Assembly (NCBI GenBank): GCA_017441825.1
Contig: JAFRVD010000084.1
Location: 1 to 64,000, forward strand
Source: Lachnospiraceae bacterium
GTDB taxonomy: Bacteria > Bacillota > Clostridia > Lachnospirales > Lachnospiraceae
Direction: 5' to 3'
Length of the DNA: 64,000 bases
Shown: piece after piece, positions 1-8,026 of the stretch
How positions within the stretch are numbered: position 1 is the first letter of the stretch
Layout of the letters: each line of letters opens with the position of its first letter
Position numbers and translations under genes: made by a program
The notes under the pieces: model-generated
What the model saw: only the letters and a program-made list of their open reading frames with translations
What the model was told of the DNA's origin: nothing
The model's database searches: none

Positions 1-32
1 ACGGCGTTTCTTCTTTTACAGTGTCCGGTTGC

Positions 33-935
33 TTATTCCGCCATCGTTGTCGCGACGTCCGTCTTGACTCCCCTCGGGCCGGTAGGCCAGGCCTTGCCGG
101 CGGAGCCCATGTTCTCGATCTGGAACAGCAGGCGGTCCTTCCAGCCCGCGACCAGGATGTCGAACAGTGCGTACGCGCCGTTGCCTGTGAGGTCGGCGGT
201 TTTCAGACGGTTTGCCGCGGCCTGAAGCAGCTCGTTGCAGAGGTTGACCTTGTTGATGCCCTCCTGGCAGGCGCGGCGGATGTTTTCATCGCCGGTACCG
301 GAGCCGCCGTGCATGACCAGCGGGAACTCATTCGTCACTTTCTTGAGCTCATGCAGACGGTCGAAGTCAATTTTCGGGATGATGTTCTTTGCGTACGCGC
401 CGTGCGCGGAACCGATGGACACGGCGAGGCAATCGACGCCGGTCCGCTGGATGTAGTCCAGCGCTTCGGACGGGTCGGTCAGCACGGACGTCGTGTCTGC
501 GTGCTCGCCTTCGCCCACGTGGCCGAGCTCGGCCTCAACGGACACACCCACAGAGTGCGCGATGGGGACGATCTCCGCGACCATCCGGAGGTTCTCCTCA
601 AAGGGGAACATCGAACGGTCGACCATGATGGAGCTGAAGCCGGCGCGGAGTGCGGTGATGGGGTCGCGGAGCTGTGCGATGGACGCGTGTCCGCCGTGGT
701 CCAGGTTGATGGCCACGGGTACGGTGGACTGGTCCGCAAGCCTTGTCAGGTACGAGCCGAGGAAAATGATGTCCGGGTGTGCGTTGTAGCTTACGTCCAG
801 GATCATGGGGGAGTTCAGCTCCTCCGCGGCTTCAATGGCCGCGCGGGCCTCGCGCTCTCCGCCTACGTTCGGGGCCGGCACGCCGTACCACTCTTTGTTC
901 GCCCGGTCCAGGATCTCTTTCATTGTGACAAGCAT
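33..935 (-). CDS. Class II fructose-bisphosphate/tagatose-bisphosphate aldolase family protein
   Basis: Zinc-dependent class II aldolase, expected to split or form a ketose (bis)phosphate in the cytoplasm. The protein has the family's metal and substrate motifs in order: NLDHGGH, EAELGHVGEGE, SIGSAHGAY and LVMHGGSGTG, with the His and Glu residues that bind zinc. At about 300 residues it has normal length. I chose the ATG at 935 because AGGAG lies about 8 bases upstream; an ATG nine codons earlier lacks such a site. The next gene is divergent and encodes a sugar isomerase-like protein, which suggests a shared carbohydrate role. Which sugar phosphate is used cannot be read from sequence. Confidence 0.88.
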   Translation of the reverse strand: MLVTMKEILDRANKEWYGVPAPNVGGEREARAAIEAAEELNSPMILDVSYNAHPDIIFLGSYLTRLADQSTVPVAINLDHGGHASIAQLRDPITALRAGFSSIMVDRSMFPFEENLRMVAEIVPIAHSVGVSVEAELGHVGEGEHADTTSVLTDPSEALDYIQRTGVDCLAVSIGSAHGAYAKNIIPKIDFDRLHELKKVTNEFPLVMHGGSGTGDENIRRACQEGINKVNLCNELLQAAANRLKTADLTGNGAYALFDILVAGWKDRLLFQIENMGSAGKAWPTGPRGVKTDVATTMAE

Positions 936-1092
936 GGTAATATCTCCTTTATCGATTATCATTCATTAATGCAAAACCATTGTAGCGAAAACCGGAACGG
1001 ACTTCAAGGGATAAACCCGACAGTAAACAGGAAAAATTTGCAGATGTCAGGCAGGACAGAGCAGCATCTTTATCCACTTGCCCGGATGATGA

Positions 1093-1121
1093 TTGTATTA
1101 TTAGAGATTTGCTACTATAAT
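1093..1121 (+). promoter_or_regulatory. Sigma-A type promoter for the isomerase/phosphatase pair
   Basis: TTGTAT at 1093-1098 and TATAAT at 1116-1121 are separated by 17 bases. The element lies about 70 bases before the start codon at 1195, in the divergent gap between the aldolase and isomerase genes. Confidence 0.6.
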
Positions 1122-1194
1122 ATAGAAAAACACAGGTACCGTCCTCGGCGCAGACGCTGTTGACATAAAAAACTAACTGAAAAGGAGAACACAC

Positions 1195-2031
1195 ATGAGT
1201 AAACTGCCGGTTGCCGTACAGGTGTACGGCCTGAGAGACCTCCTTCAGGAGACGCCTGAGAGATTTGAAGAAGTGATGAAAGCCGTGAAGGAGATCGGCT
1301 ACGATGGAGTGGAGCTCGCCGGCCTTTACGGCCTCGACCCCGCGTACATCAGGGAAGTGCTCGACAGGGTCGGCCTCGTGCCCATCAGTGCGCACGTACC
1401 GTTCAACGAGCTCTGGGAGAATCTGGACAAGGCGATTGAAGACTATAAGACGCTGGGAGTCACGTATATGGTCATGCCGCACATTCCCGAACAGTTCCGC
1501 CCGGCGAACCCGGAAGGGTTCATCGATTTCCTCGGGAAGCTTCCGGAGATGGGCAAAAAGATCAAGGCTGCAGGCATGGAGTTCCTGTACCACAACCATG
1601 ACTTTGAATTTGTCCGCCTGCCTGAGGGTGATTACGGCTACGACCGCATGTTTGAGATCGTACCCGCGGACCTTCTGGCACCGGAGATCGACACCTGCTG
1701 GTGCAACGTCGCGACGGGAATGGCCGCGGAGTACGTGAAGAAGTATTCAGGGCGGCTCCCGGTGGTCCACTTAAAGGACTACATCAAGTCGGGCAGCACC
1801 GCGAACATGTACGAGCTTATTGGTGTGAAGCCCGGTGAAGTCAGGAAGGACGAGGGATTCTTCGAGTTCCGCCCCGTAGGCTTCGGCCAGATGATCTGGG
1901 AGCCGATCCTCGAAAATGCGATCGCTGCAGGCTCGAAATGGGTCGTGGTGGAGCAGGACAGGCATTATGACCTTTCCCCGCTCGAGTGCGCGAGAAGAAG
2001 CCGCGAATATCTGAAGATCCTGGGATGGTAA
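1195..2031 (+). CDS. Sugar phosphate isomerase/epimerase family TIM-barrel protein
   Basis: Member of the xylose isomerase-like/AP endonuclease 2 TIM-barrel superfamily (278 residues), a family that isomerises or epimerises sugars or inositol derivatives. Diagnostic segments are YDGVELAGLYG near the N-terminus, LYHNHDFEF at mid-protein, EIDTCWCNVATG, VVHLKDY and WVVVEQD, which supply the acidic and His metal ligands at the barrel mouth. An AAAAGGAG ribosome site precedes the ATG. The PHP phosphatase gene starts 19 bases after the stop, so the two are likely co-transcribed. The exact substrate is unknown; the divergent aldolase suggests one catabolic route. Confidence 0.85.
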   Translation: MSKLPVAVQVYGLRDLLQETPERFEEVMKAVKEIGYDGVELAGLYGLDPAYIREVLDRVGLVPISAHVPFNELWENLDKAIEDYKTLGVTYMVMPHIPEQFRPANPEGFIDFLGKLPEMGKKIKAAGMEFLYHNHDFEFVRLPEGDYGYDRMFEIVPADLLAPEIDTCWCNVATGMAAEYVKKYSGRLPVVHLKDYIKSGSTANMYELIGVKPGEVRKDEGFFEFRPVGFGQMIWEPILENAIAAGSKWVVVEQDRHYDLSPLECARRSREYLKILGW

Positions 2032-2050
2032 AGACGAAAGAAGGAAACGG

Positions 2051-2815
2051 ATGATCAATCTGCATACGCATACGGTCCGCTGCGGGCACGCCCGCGGGAC
2101 GGACAGGGAATACATAGAGGCGGCCATCGCCGCGGGGTATAAGGAGATCGGGTTCTCGGACCACTCGTTTTTAAACCTCCAGCAGTATCCTGCGGGCATT
2201 TTCCGGCCCGATGAAGAAAACGCGAAGGATTACGTTCAGTCTATCCGCGCGCTCCGGGAGGAGTACAAGGACCGGATCACGATCCACCTCGGGATGGAAA
2301 TGGAGTACGTCGCAAAGTGCTATGACGAGATGCTTGCGTACTATAAGGACCTCGGGATCGAGTACTTTATTCTGGGTCAGCACATCGCGTATACGGACGA
2401 AGGCGGGTACACCTACGCCGGGATGCCCAGCGAAAGCCTGAAGTCCATGGACAGGTACATCGACGACTGCCTGGAGGCCATGAGCCGGGGTGTGTTCACG
2501 TATCTCGCGCACCCGGACCTCTTTAAATACATGGGTGACCGTAACATCTACCGGGAGCGGATGGCTGCGTTTATAGAGAAGCTCGTGGCAGAGAACGTCC
2601 AGCTCGAATACAACCGGCTCGGGTTCTATGAGCACAGGAACTATCCGGACCCCGTCTTTTGGGAGCTCGTGTCCGAGGCACACGCCGATGTCTGCGTGGC
2701 CCTGGACGCGCACTCGCCGGACGTGTATACCGATACGGAGACCGTAAAACGCATGCATGAGAGCCTTGAAGAGCTGGGGCTTCGGCACAGGGATCCGACC
2801 ATCATCCGGCTGTGA
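2051..2815 (+). CDS. Histidinol-phosphatase-like PHP family phosphoesterase
   Basis: PHP-domain metal-dependent phosphatase (254 residues). The N-terminal HTHTVRCGHARG motif is the signature of HisK/HisJ-type histidinol phosphatases, followed by the metal-binding GFSDHS, GMEMEY, ILGQH and LAHPDL segments and the C-terminal ALDAHSP. Family members remove phosphate from L-histidinol phosphate. No other histidine genes are nearby, and it follows a sugar isomerase, so it could instead act on a sugar or other phosphomonoester. The length is typical and the start is supported by GAAAGAAGGAAACGG just upstream. Confidence 0.8.
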   Translation: MINLHTHTVRCGHARGTDREYIEAAIAAGYKEIGFSDHSFLNLQQYPAGIFRPDEENAKDYVQSIRALREEYKDRITIHLGMEMEYVAKCYDEMLAYYKDLGIEYFILGQHIAYTDEGGYTYAGMPSESLKSMDRYIDDCLEAMSRGVFTYLAHPDLFKYMGDRNIYRERMAAFIEKLVAENVQLEYNRLGFYEHRNYPDPVFWELVSEAHADVCVALDAHSPDVYTDTETVKRMHESLEELGLRHRDPTIIRL

Positions 2816-2851
2816 TTCTCCGGCGGGGGTCCCGTTCATCCGCGAAATTTT

Positions 2852-2869
2852 AACAGATCGGTATCTGTT
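2852..2869 (+). terminator. Possible weak terminator hairpin after the PHP gene
   Basis: AACAGAT at 2852-2858 pairs with ATCTGTT at 2863-2869 around a CGGT loop. An outer G-run (GGGGGT, about 2825-2830) could pair with ACCCCCC (2874-2880). There is no clear U-tract, so termination is tentative. Confidence 0.35.
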
Positions 2870-2922
2870 CGGCACCCCCCCCTTCGGAATGCTGCGCGGA
2901 CCAGGATGAATAATTAAGCAAA

Positions 2923-2984
2923 TTGAAAGATTTTTCGCAATTACATATGGTATGATGGATAGGGAAGACATTGTCTTCCCTATC
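2923..2984 (+). promoter_or_regulatory. Promoter with a 13-bp perfect palindromic operator upstream of the two-component genes
   Basis: TTGAAA (2923-2928) and TATGGT (2946-2951) have a 17-base spacer. Immediately downstream, 2958-2970 (GATAGGGAAGACA) is the exact reverse complement of 2972-2984 around a single central base. A symmetric site overlapping the expected transcription start is what an autoregulating dimer, such as the adjacent response regulator, would bind. The binder is inference. Confidence 0.5.
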
Positions 2985-3001
2985 TGACTTATGAGAGATA
3001 C

Positions 3002-3069
3002 GCCCGGAAAAACATGAAGTCCGCATAAGGCCCGTCCGGGGCTTTTGTCAAGCGCTTCATGCTCCGGGC
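3002..3069 (+). other. Structured 5' leader of the response regulator mRNA
   Basis: GCCCGG (3002-3007) can pair with CCGGGC (3064-3069), and CATGAAG (3013-3019) with CTTCATG (3055-3061), enclosing an inner hairpin (AAGGCCC with GGGGCTT, one mismatch) followed by UUUUG. The outer stem ends about 18 bases before the start codon at 3088. This is a candidate attenuator or stabilising leader, not a recognised riboswitch class. Confidence 0.35.
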
Positions 3070-3087
3070 AGAAAGGCTGGCTTTTTA

Positions 3088-3774
3088 ATGTACAGGATCC
3101 TGATCGCGGACGACGACCCGTCGATCGTCCGCGTGATCAAAGAAATGCTGAAAGACGACTATGCCGTGTGCTCGGCCGGAAACGGCGAGGACGCGCTCCG
3201 CATGGTGCGGAACGAGAAGCCGGACCTGATCATCCTGGACGTGATGATGCCGAAGATGAACGGCATCGAGGCCACGGTGAAGATCCGGGAGATCAGCAAC
3301 TCCCCCATCCTGATCCTCTCCGCGAAGGCCGAAGGATCCGACCGCGTGATCGGGCTCACCGCCGGCGCGGACGATTATCTGGTCAAGCCGTTTTACCGCG
3401 AGGAGCTTCTGGCCCGCGTACAGGCGCTTCTCCGGCGCTACGACACGCTGGGTTCGATCCGGGAAGCGGAGGGAAGTACGGTCATCGTCATCCGGGACGC
3501 GGAGCTTCGGAAGGATGAGAAGAAGCTTATCATGCGCGGCGAGCCCGTCCACCTGACGCCCACGGAGTACCGGATCACGGAGTTTTTGATGGACAACCCG
3601 GGGCACGTTTTTACGGCGGAGGAGATCTATTCCCACGTCTGGGAGAGCGAGGCCTACTCCGTGGAGAACACGGTCATGGTGCATATATCGAGGATCCGGG
3701 ACAAGATCGAGCTCAATTCGAAAAAGCCCGAATACCTGAAAGTGGTGTGGGGGATCGGTTATGTCTTTGAATAG
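3088..3774 (+). CDS. OmpR/VanR-type response regulator
   Basis: DNA-binding response regulator of 228 residues. The receiver domain (1-115) has the acidic pocket D8-D10, phosphoacceptor Asp51 in ILDVMMPKMNG, the Ser/Thr switch in ILILSAKAEG and the conserved Lys in LVKPF. The C-terminal winged helix (about 130-228) contains LTPTEYRITEFL and the recognition region ENTVMVHISRIRDKIE. It should be phosphorylated by the histidine kinase whose gene overlaps its end by 14 bases. The closest recognisable group is VanR/PhoB-like. The upstream palindrome suggests autoregulation. The regulon is unknown. Confidence 0.93.
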   Translation: MYRILIADDDPSIVRVIKEMLKDDYAVCSAGNGEDALRMVRNEKPDLIILDVMMPKMNGIEATVKIREISNSPILILSAKAEGSDRVIGLTAGADDYLVKPFYREELLARVQALLRRYDTLGSIREAEGSTVIVIRDAELRKDEKKLIMRGEPVHLTPTEYRITEFLMDNPGHVFTAEEIYSHVWESEAYSVENTVMVHISRIRDKIELNSKKPEYLKVVWGIGYVFE

Positions 3775-5242
3775 GAAAAACATATACGCATGGATCCTGC
3801 TTGCCGCAGCCGCGGCACTGGCGGCGGGGGGGATCCGGCTGGTTTCGGGAAGAGGCTTTAAAGAGGAGCAGTGGTATGAGAGTTCCGTCTCGGACTATGC
3901 CAGAGAAACCAGCACCTATGCTTTGGATGCGGACGCAGATGCGGAGGAGACCGCGACAGCAGAGAGCGAGGCTCTGCTTTCAGAAGCGGACGTTGAGGAG
4001 ACGGTAAGCGAAGCGCCGGGCACGACTGCATACGAGATAGAAAGTGAGAGTGCACTGTATAGCACTACAGCGGAAGAGAAAGCCAGTGACAGTGCCGCAT
4101 CGCGGAACAGGGTCCTCCGTATTCTTGGCATTGTGTGCATCCTGGCCGGTCTCGGGACTGCAGCGGCGACCTTCATCTTCTTCCCGGCGGAAACACCTTC
4201 TGCCGGCCCGGACGGCACAGCGGCGCTCCTCATCCTGACGCTGATCATCAGGCTTTCCGGCTGGGACCATCCCGCCGGCCTCGCGCTTATTCTTCTGTTC
4301 CTGCTGACATTCATCCGGGAAACGATCGGCTGGGTGAAACGCAGGTGGAGCGTCACGTGGCTCGGCACGGTCCGGCTCGCGAATATGATCACACAGCATG
4401 TTTACGGGCGCGACCTCACTCATTTAAGCGAGCAGCTGGACAGCTTCCGGTCCGGCATCCCGGTGGAGGTCCGGGACGGGCAGTATACGGATATGGAAGA
4501 AAAGCTCCTGAAGATCCAGGAGGAGCATACGCAGGCGGTCAAGGAAGCCATCGCCGCGGAACGGTTCAGGGTCGACCTCATCACGAACGTGTCTCACGAT
4601 CTCCGGACGCCGCTCACAGCCATTCTGGGCTGCGGAGAGCTTCTTCTAAGTGAAGAGCTGTCCCAGAAGGGCACGGAAACACTTGAACTCCTGAACCGGA
4701 AGGCCGGCTATATGAAGGACCTGGTCGACGATCTTTTCGAGCTCACAAAGGTTTCCAGCGGATCGCTCGACCCCGTGATGTCGGAGATCGATCTCGTGAG
4801 CCTTCTGGAGCAGACCATCGGCCTCATGCAGAACGAGCTGGACCGCACCGGACTAACGGTAAAGCGGGTGTATGCCGCGGGAAAGCTTCCCATCGTCACG
4901 GACGGGAGCCGTATGCACCAGGTGTTCGCGAACCTCCTGGAGAACGCGTGCAAGTACGCGCTCGCGGGTTCGCGCGTGTTCGTATATGTGGAGGCGGATG
5001 CTGCGTCCGCAGTGGTCCGAGTGGTCAACACTGCGTCCTACCAGATGGATTTTACCCCCGAAGAGATCGTGCAGCGGTTCGTGCGGGGGGACAGGACCAG
5101 AAGCACGGAGGGCAGCGGGCTGGGGCTTACGATCGCTGAGACGTATACGGAATCCGTGGGCGGCAGGTTCGAGGTCCGGATCGACGGGGACCAGTTCAAC
5201 GCGGTGGTCACCCTTCCGCGCGGCAGCGGCATCCAATCATGA
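3761..5242 (+). CDS. Membrane sensor histidine kinase
   Basis: Sensor kinase of 493 residues partnering the overlapping response regulator gene. One membrane helix (about 7-27) is followed by an outside segment (about 28-112) unusually rich in Ala, Asp, Glu and Ser, then hydrophobic helices between about 115 and 190. The H-box NVSHDLRTPLTAILG carries the phosphorylated His. The ATPase part has the N-box HQVFANLLENACKYA and the G-box GSGLGLTIAETY. The acidic external segment has no recognisable fold and may bind cations or cationic peptides (inference). Translation is probably coupled to the regulator. Confidence 0.92.
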   Translation: MSLNRKNIYAWILLAAAAALAAGGIRLVSGRGFKEEQWYESSVSDYARETSTYALDADADAEETATAESEALLSEADVEETVSEAPGTTAYEIESESALYSTTAEEKASDSAASRNRVLRILGIVCILAGLGTAAATFIFFPAETPSAGPDGTAALLILTLIIRLSGWDHPAGLALILLFLLTFIRETIGWVKRRWSVTWLGTVRLANMITQHVYGRDLTHLSEQLDSFRSGIPVEVRDGQYTDMEEKLLKIQEEHTQAVKEAIAAERFRVDLITNVSHDLRTPLTAILGCGELLLSEELSQKGTETLELLNRKAGYMKDLVDDLFELTKVSSGSLDPVMSEIDLVSLLEQTIGLMQNELDRTGLTVKRVYAAGKLPIVTDGSRMHQVFANLLENACKYALAGSRVFVYVEADAASAVVRVVNTASYQMDFTPEEIVQRFVRGDRTRSTEGSGLGLTIAETYTESVGGRFEVRIDGDQFNAVVTLPRGSGIQS

Positions 5243-5330
5243 GAATGCCCTGGCCTTTCCTTCTGAGGGACCTGAACAGAACGGGCTCTCTGTAAGAAAA
5301 TCTTAAGGAACCTGTCGGTTCCATCGAAAG

Positions 5331-5362
5331 AACCCTTCTGTAGTGTTTACTGCAGGAGGGTT
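5331..5362 (+). promoter_or_regulatory. Hairpin that buries the acyltransferase ribosome-binding site
   Basis: AACCCTTCTGTAG (5331-5343) pairs with CTGCAGGAGGGTT (5350-5362) with two G-U pairs and a six-base loop. The right arm contains the GGAGGG ribosome site for the ATG at 5367. The structure could end kinase transcription, control translation of the next gene, or both. The following U-tract is poor, which favours translational control. Confidence 0.5.
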
Positions 5363-5366
5363 TATT

Positions 5367-6485
5367 ATGTTTACTGAAAATAATATCGTATATGGAAGAG
5401 TTCATCATTCCGGCGGAGAAAAGCGTGAGAGGGATTTTGGCGCCGATGTCGTCCGCATCACCGCTCTGTTCCTGGTGCTGTGGGTCCATTATTATCTTCG
5501 GAACGGCTTCTACTACAGAGAGGTCACGGACTTTGGCGGGTTTCTGACCACCTCGTTCCGGCCGGTCGTAATGACCTGCGTGCCGCTCTTTATGATGCTG
5601 ACCGGTTACCTCAAATGCGGAAAAAGCTGGAATCTAAAGTATTACCGATCGATCGTCCCGGTCCTCTTAAGCTATCTCATCATCTCTGCGGTCCATCTTC
5701 CGTACAGGATCTTTGTGCAGCAGGAAAGCATGACGGCCGGGGAATGGGTCCTTCAGTTTCTTCACTTTGAGCTCGCGACCTACGGCTGGTACGTGAGCAT
5801 GTATATCGGTCTCTTCCTGATCACACCGCTTTTAAACCTCATCTGGCGGTCCTGCGTGAGCCGGCAGGCGCATCTTGCAGTCGTCTTTACGTTCGTGCTG
5901 CTCACGTTCGTCCCGGCAACGTTCAATAAAACGTCCTGCGGAAATATCGTTCCAAACTACTTCCAGTCGATCTACTACGTGACCTACTACATGATCGGGT
6001 GCTTCATCAGGACGTACAGGCCGAAGCCGAACCGGTGGATCCTGCTTGCGCTGGTCGTGGCTTTCTCGGTCTTTTTAGGGTGGCTCAATATCGTCACCAG
6101 GACAGAAGCGGGAAACTACCACACCGGGTTCAGAACGGCCTACAACGGGATGCCGGAAGGCTTCCTGACCACGTCGATGTTCCTGATCCTCTACCAGTTC
6201 CGGTGCAGGAGGCCGGCGGTCCGGAAGCTCGCCGCGCACATTTCCGGGGTGGTCTTTGAGGTCTACCTGCTTTCATATCTCGCTGACGTCAGGATCTTCC
6301 CCCTGTTCTATAAAAAATATTCCATGTTTTTGTACATTCCTGTCGGTATCGTCATGACAATGGCGGTTTTTATTCTGACTTATCCTATAGCGTTAGCCGT
6401 AAACCGGTTTGTTCGGAAGATCATACCGCGCACGGCACGGGAGAGGATCGGAACGGCAAAACCCGCATTTTCCAAGGGGGATTGA
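5367..6485 (+). CDS. Multi-pass membrane acyltransferase (acyltransferase 3 family)
   Basis: Integral membrane acyltransferase of about 372 residues, of the family that adds acyl groups to sugars, peptidoglycan or surface polymers. The N-terminus RDFGADVVRITALFLVLWVH matches the family start with its active-site His, followed by about ten hydrophobic helices. I chose the ATG at 5367 because GGAGGG lies 6 bases before it; an ATG eight codons earlier has no site. That ribosome site is inside a stable hairpin. The gene follows the two-component pair, so it may be a target of that system. The acceptor is unknown. Confidence 0.8.
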   Translation: MFTENNIVYGRVHHSGGEKRERDFGADVVRITALFLVLWVHYYLRNGFYYREVTDFGGFLTTSFRPVVMTCVPLFMMLTGYLKCGKSWNLKYYRSIVPVLLSYLIISAVHLPYRIFVQQESMTAGEWVLQFLHFELATYGWYVSMYIGLFLITPLLNLIWRSCVSRQAHLAVVFTFVLLTFVPATFNKTSCGNIVPNYFQSIYYVTYYMIGCFIRTYRPKPNRWILLALVVAFSVFLGWLNIVTRTEAGNYHTGFRTAYNGMPEGFLTTSMFLILYQFRCRRPAVRKLAAHISGVVFEVYLLSYLADVRIFPLFYKKYSMFLYIPVGIVMTMAVFILTYPIALAVNRFVRKIIPRTARERIGTAKPAFSKGD

Positions 6486-6510
6486 CAGAAAAAAGGCAAC
6501 ATGATAAAAT
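6482..6510 (+). promoter_or_regulatory. Promoter of the ECF transporter operon
   Basis: TTGACA (6482-6487), 17-base spacer, TAAAAT (6505-6510). It overlaps the stop codon of the acyltransferase gene and implies a leader of roughly 130 bases before the first ECF gene. Confidence 0.65.
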
Positions 6511-6552
6511 TCTTCCAATATGCTTTTTCGTTGTGAAAAATATCGGGCAGAA

Positions 6553-6587
6553 TGCATATTTATGCAGAATAAAACCGTTTTCTGCAT
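6553..6587 (+). promoter_or_regulatory. Leader with two mutually exclusive hairpins before the ECF operon
   Basis: TGCAT (6553-6557) can pair with ATGCA (6562-6566), while ATGCAGAA (6562-6569) can pair with TTCTGCAT (6580-6587). The two stems share bases 6562-6566, so only one can form. The second stem ends 5 bases before a GGAGGAG sequence. This resembles a small switch, but no known ligand motif is present. Confidence 0.35.
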
Positions 6588-6650
6588 TGTCCGGAGGAGA
6601 ACGTGAAAAACATTAAAGCTGCAGGATGCAGAAGAAAGGAAGAATTTCCC

Positions 6651-7190
6651 ATGGCAGAAAAAAGAACTGTAGTTATTGAAGAGAAAAAGGGCTTTTCGAC
6701 CGGCGATCTGATCCTGGTCGCGGTCCTGATCGCAGCCGGTACGGTATTGAAGCTTCTGGTGGGCACCTACGTCAATTTCTTCGGAATGAAGCCGAACTTT
6801 ATTATCGCGTCCTATTGCCTCGCGATCCTTCTGATCCGTCCCAAGGTGTGGCAGGGGGCCATCATCGGCCTGATCACCGGCGCTGTATGCCAGTTCCTTC
6901 CGGGCACGCCTTATCTCAATTTCATCTCCGAGCTTCTGGGCGCCGTATGCATGTGCCTCATGATTCGGATCCCGATGAAAATCAAAAACATCGACGTGAA
7001 CCCGATCGTCTCCACGTTCGTTTCGACCGTGGTCTCCGGCGGCAGCTTCACGATCTGCCTCTTCCTGTTCACGGAAGCTGACATCTCCGCGATGGTCGCC
7101 TATGTGCCCATCGTGCTTTGCACGGCTGTTCTGAACGCGATCATCGTGCAGATCCTGTACATCCCGCTGAAGAAGGTCCTGAAAAAATGA
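6651..7190 (+). CDS. ECF transporter substrate-binding S component
   Basis: Small membrane protein of 179 residues with about five to six hydrophobic helices, sitting directly before genes for two ECF ATPases and EcfT, so it is the substrate-specific S subunit. The segment FFGMKPNFIIASYCLAILL resembles the GMKP motif of TrpP-like tryptophan transporters, so tryptophan or a related aromatic compound is possible but not shown. I prefer ATG 6651, with AGGAAG 8 bases upstream, over a GTG at 6603 that has GGAGGAG only 3 bases away. Its stop overlaps the start of the next gene (ATGA). Confidence 0.82.
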   Translation: MAEKRTVVIEEKKGFSTGDLILVAVLIAAGTVLKLLVGTYVNFFGMKPNFIIASYCLAILLIRPKVWQGAIIGLITGAVCQFLPGTPYLNFISELLGAVCMCLMIRIPMKIKNIDVNPIVSTFVSTVVSGGSFTICLFLFTEADISAMVAYVPIVLCTAVLNAIIVQILYIPLKKVLKK

Positions 7191-8026
7191 TCTCGATCGA
7201 GTCTCTTACGTTTCAATATGAGGGCAGTACGGAGCCTGCCGTTAAGGATATTACGCTGAACATAGAAGACGGCGGCTTTTTCGGGATCATCGGCCCGGCC
7301 GGCGCAGGCAAGACGACGCTTGCGCGGGCGCTGTGCGGCATCGTCCCGCACCACTACAAGGGCGATTTTTACGGCAGCGTGACAGTGGATTCCATGGACA
7401 CGGTGGACAGCAAGATGACCGATATCTGCCGCGTGGTGGGCATGGTGTTCCAGGACGTTGAAAGCCAGATCATTTCCTCGGTCGTGGAGGACGAGCTCCT
7501 TTACGGCCTGGAAAACTACGGCATTCCGCACGAGGAGATCGAGGAGCGGATGGATTTTGCCCTCCGCGAGGTGGGCATTGAAGACCTCAGGTACCGCACC
7601 ATCGCGTCGCTGTCCGGCGGGCAGCGGCAGAAGGTGGCCATCGCTTCCGTGATCGCGCTGCGGCCGAAAGTGCTTCTCCTCGATGAGCCCACGGGCGAGC
7701 TGGACCCCGGCAGCAGCCGGCAGGTGTTCGGCCTCCTGAAGACGCTGAACGAAAAGTACGGAATTACAATCGTCGTGATCGAGCAGAAGATCATGCTGCT
7801 TTCGGAATTCGCGAAGGAGCTTGCGGTCATGAGCGGCGGTTCGATGTTCTGTCACGGGCCCGTGCGTGAAGTGCTGAAACGGGCGAGGGAACTCGAAGAG
7901 ATCGGCGTAAACTGCCCGCGCGTCGCCTCGCTCGCGCAGAATCTCCATAAAGAAGGGCTTCTCAAAACGCCTGTCCTCATAAATGTGGATGAAGCTGAAG
8001 CCGCGGTAAGGAGGCTGATATCATGA
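7187..8026 (+). CDS. ecfA1: ECF transporter ATPase 1
   Basis: ABC-type ATPase of the energy-coupling factor module (279 residues). Walker A is GPAGAGKTTLAR, the Q-loop region is GMVFQDVESQ, the signature is LSGGQRQKVAI and Walker B is VLLLDEPTGELD. It forms a heterodimer with the following ATPase and drives the membrane T subunit. The start overlaps the stop of the S gene by 4 bases (ATGA), and GAAGG precedes it. The assignment as A1 rather than A2 rests on gene order only. Confidence 0.92.
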   Translation: MISIESLTFQYEGSTEPAVKDITLNIEDGGFFGIIGPAGAGKTTLARALCGIVPHHYKGDFYGSVTVDSMDTVDSKMTDICRVVGMVFQDVESQIISSVVEDELLYGLENYGIPHEEIEERMDFALREVGIEDLRYRTIASLSGGQRQKVAIASVIALRPKVLLLDEPTGELDPGSSRQVFGLLKTLNEKYGITIVVIEQKIMLLSEFAKELAVMSGGSMFCHGPVREVLKRARELEEIGVNCPRVASLAQNLHKEGLLKTPVLINVDEAEAAVRRLIS

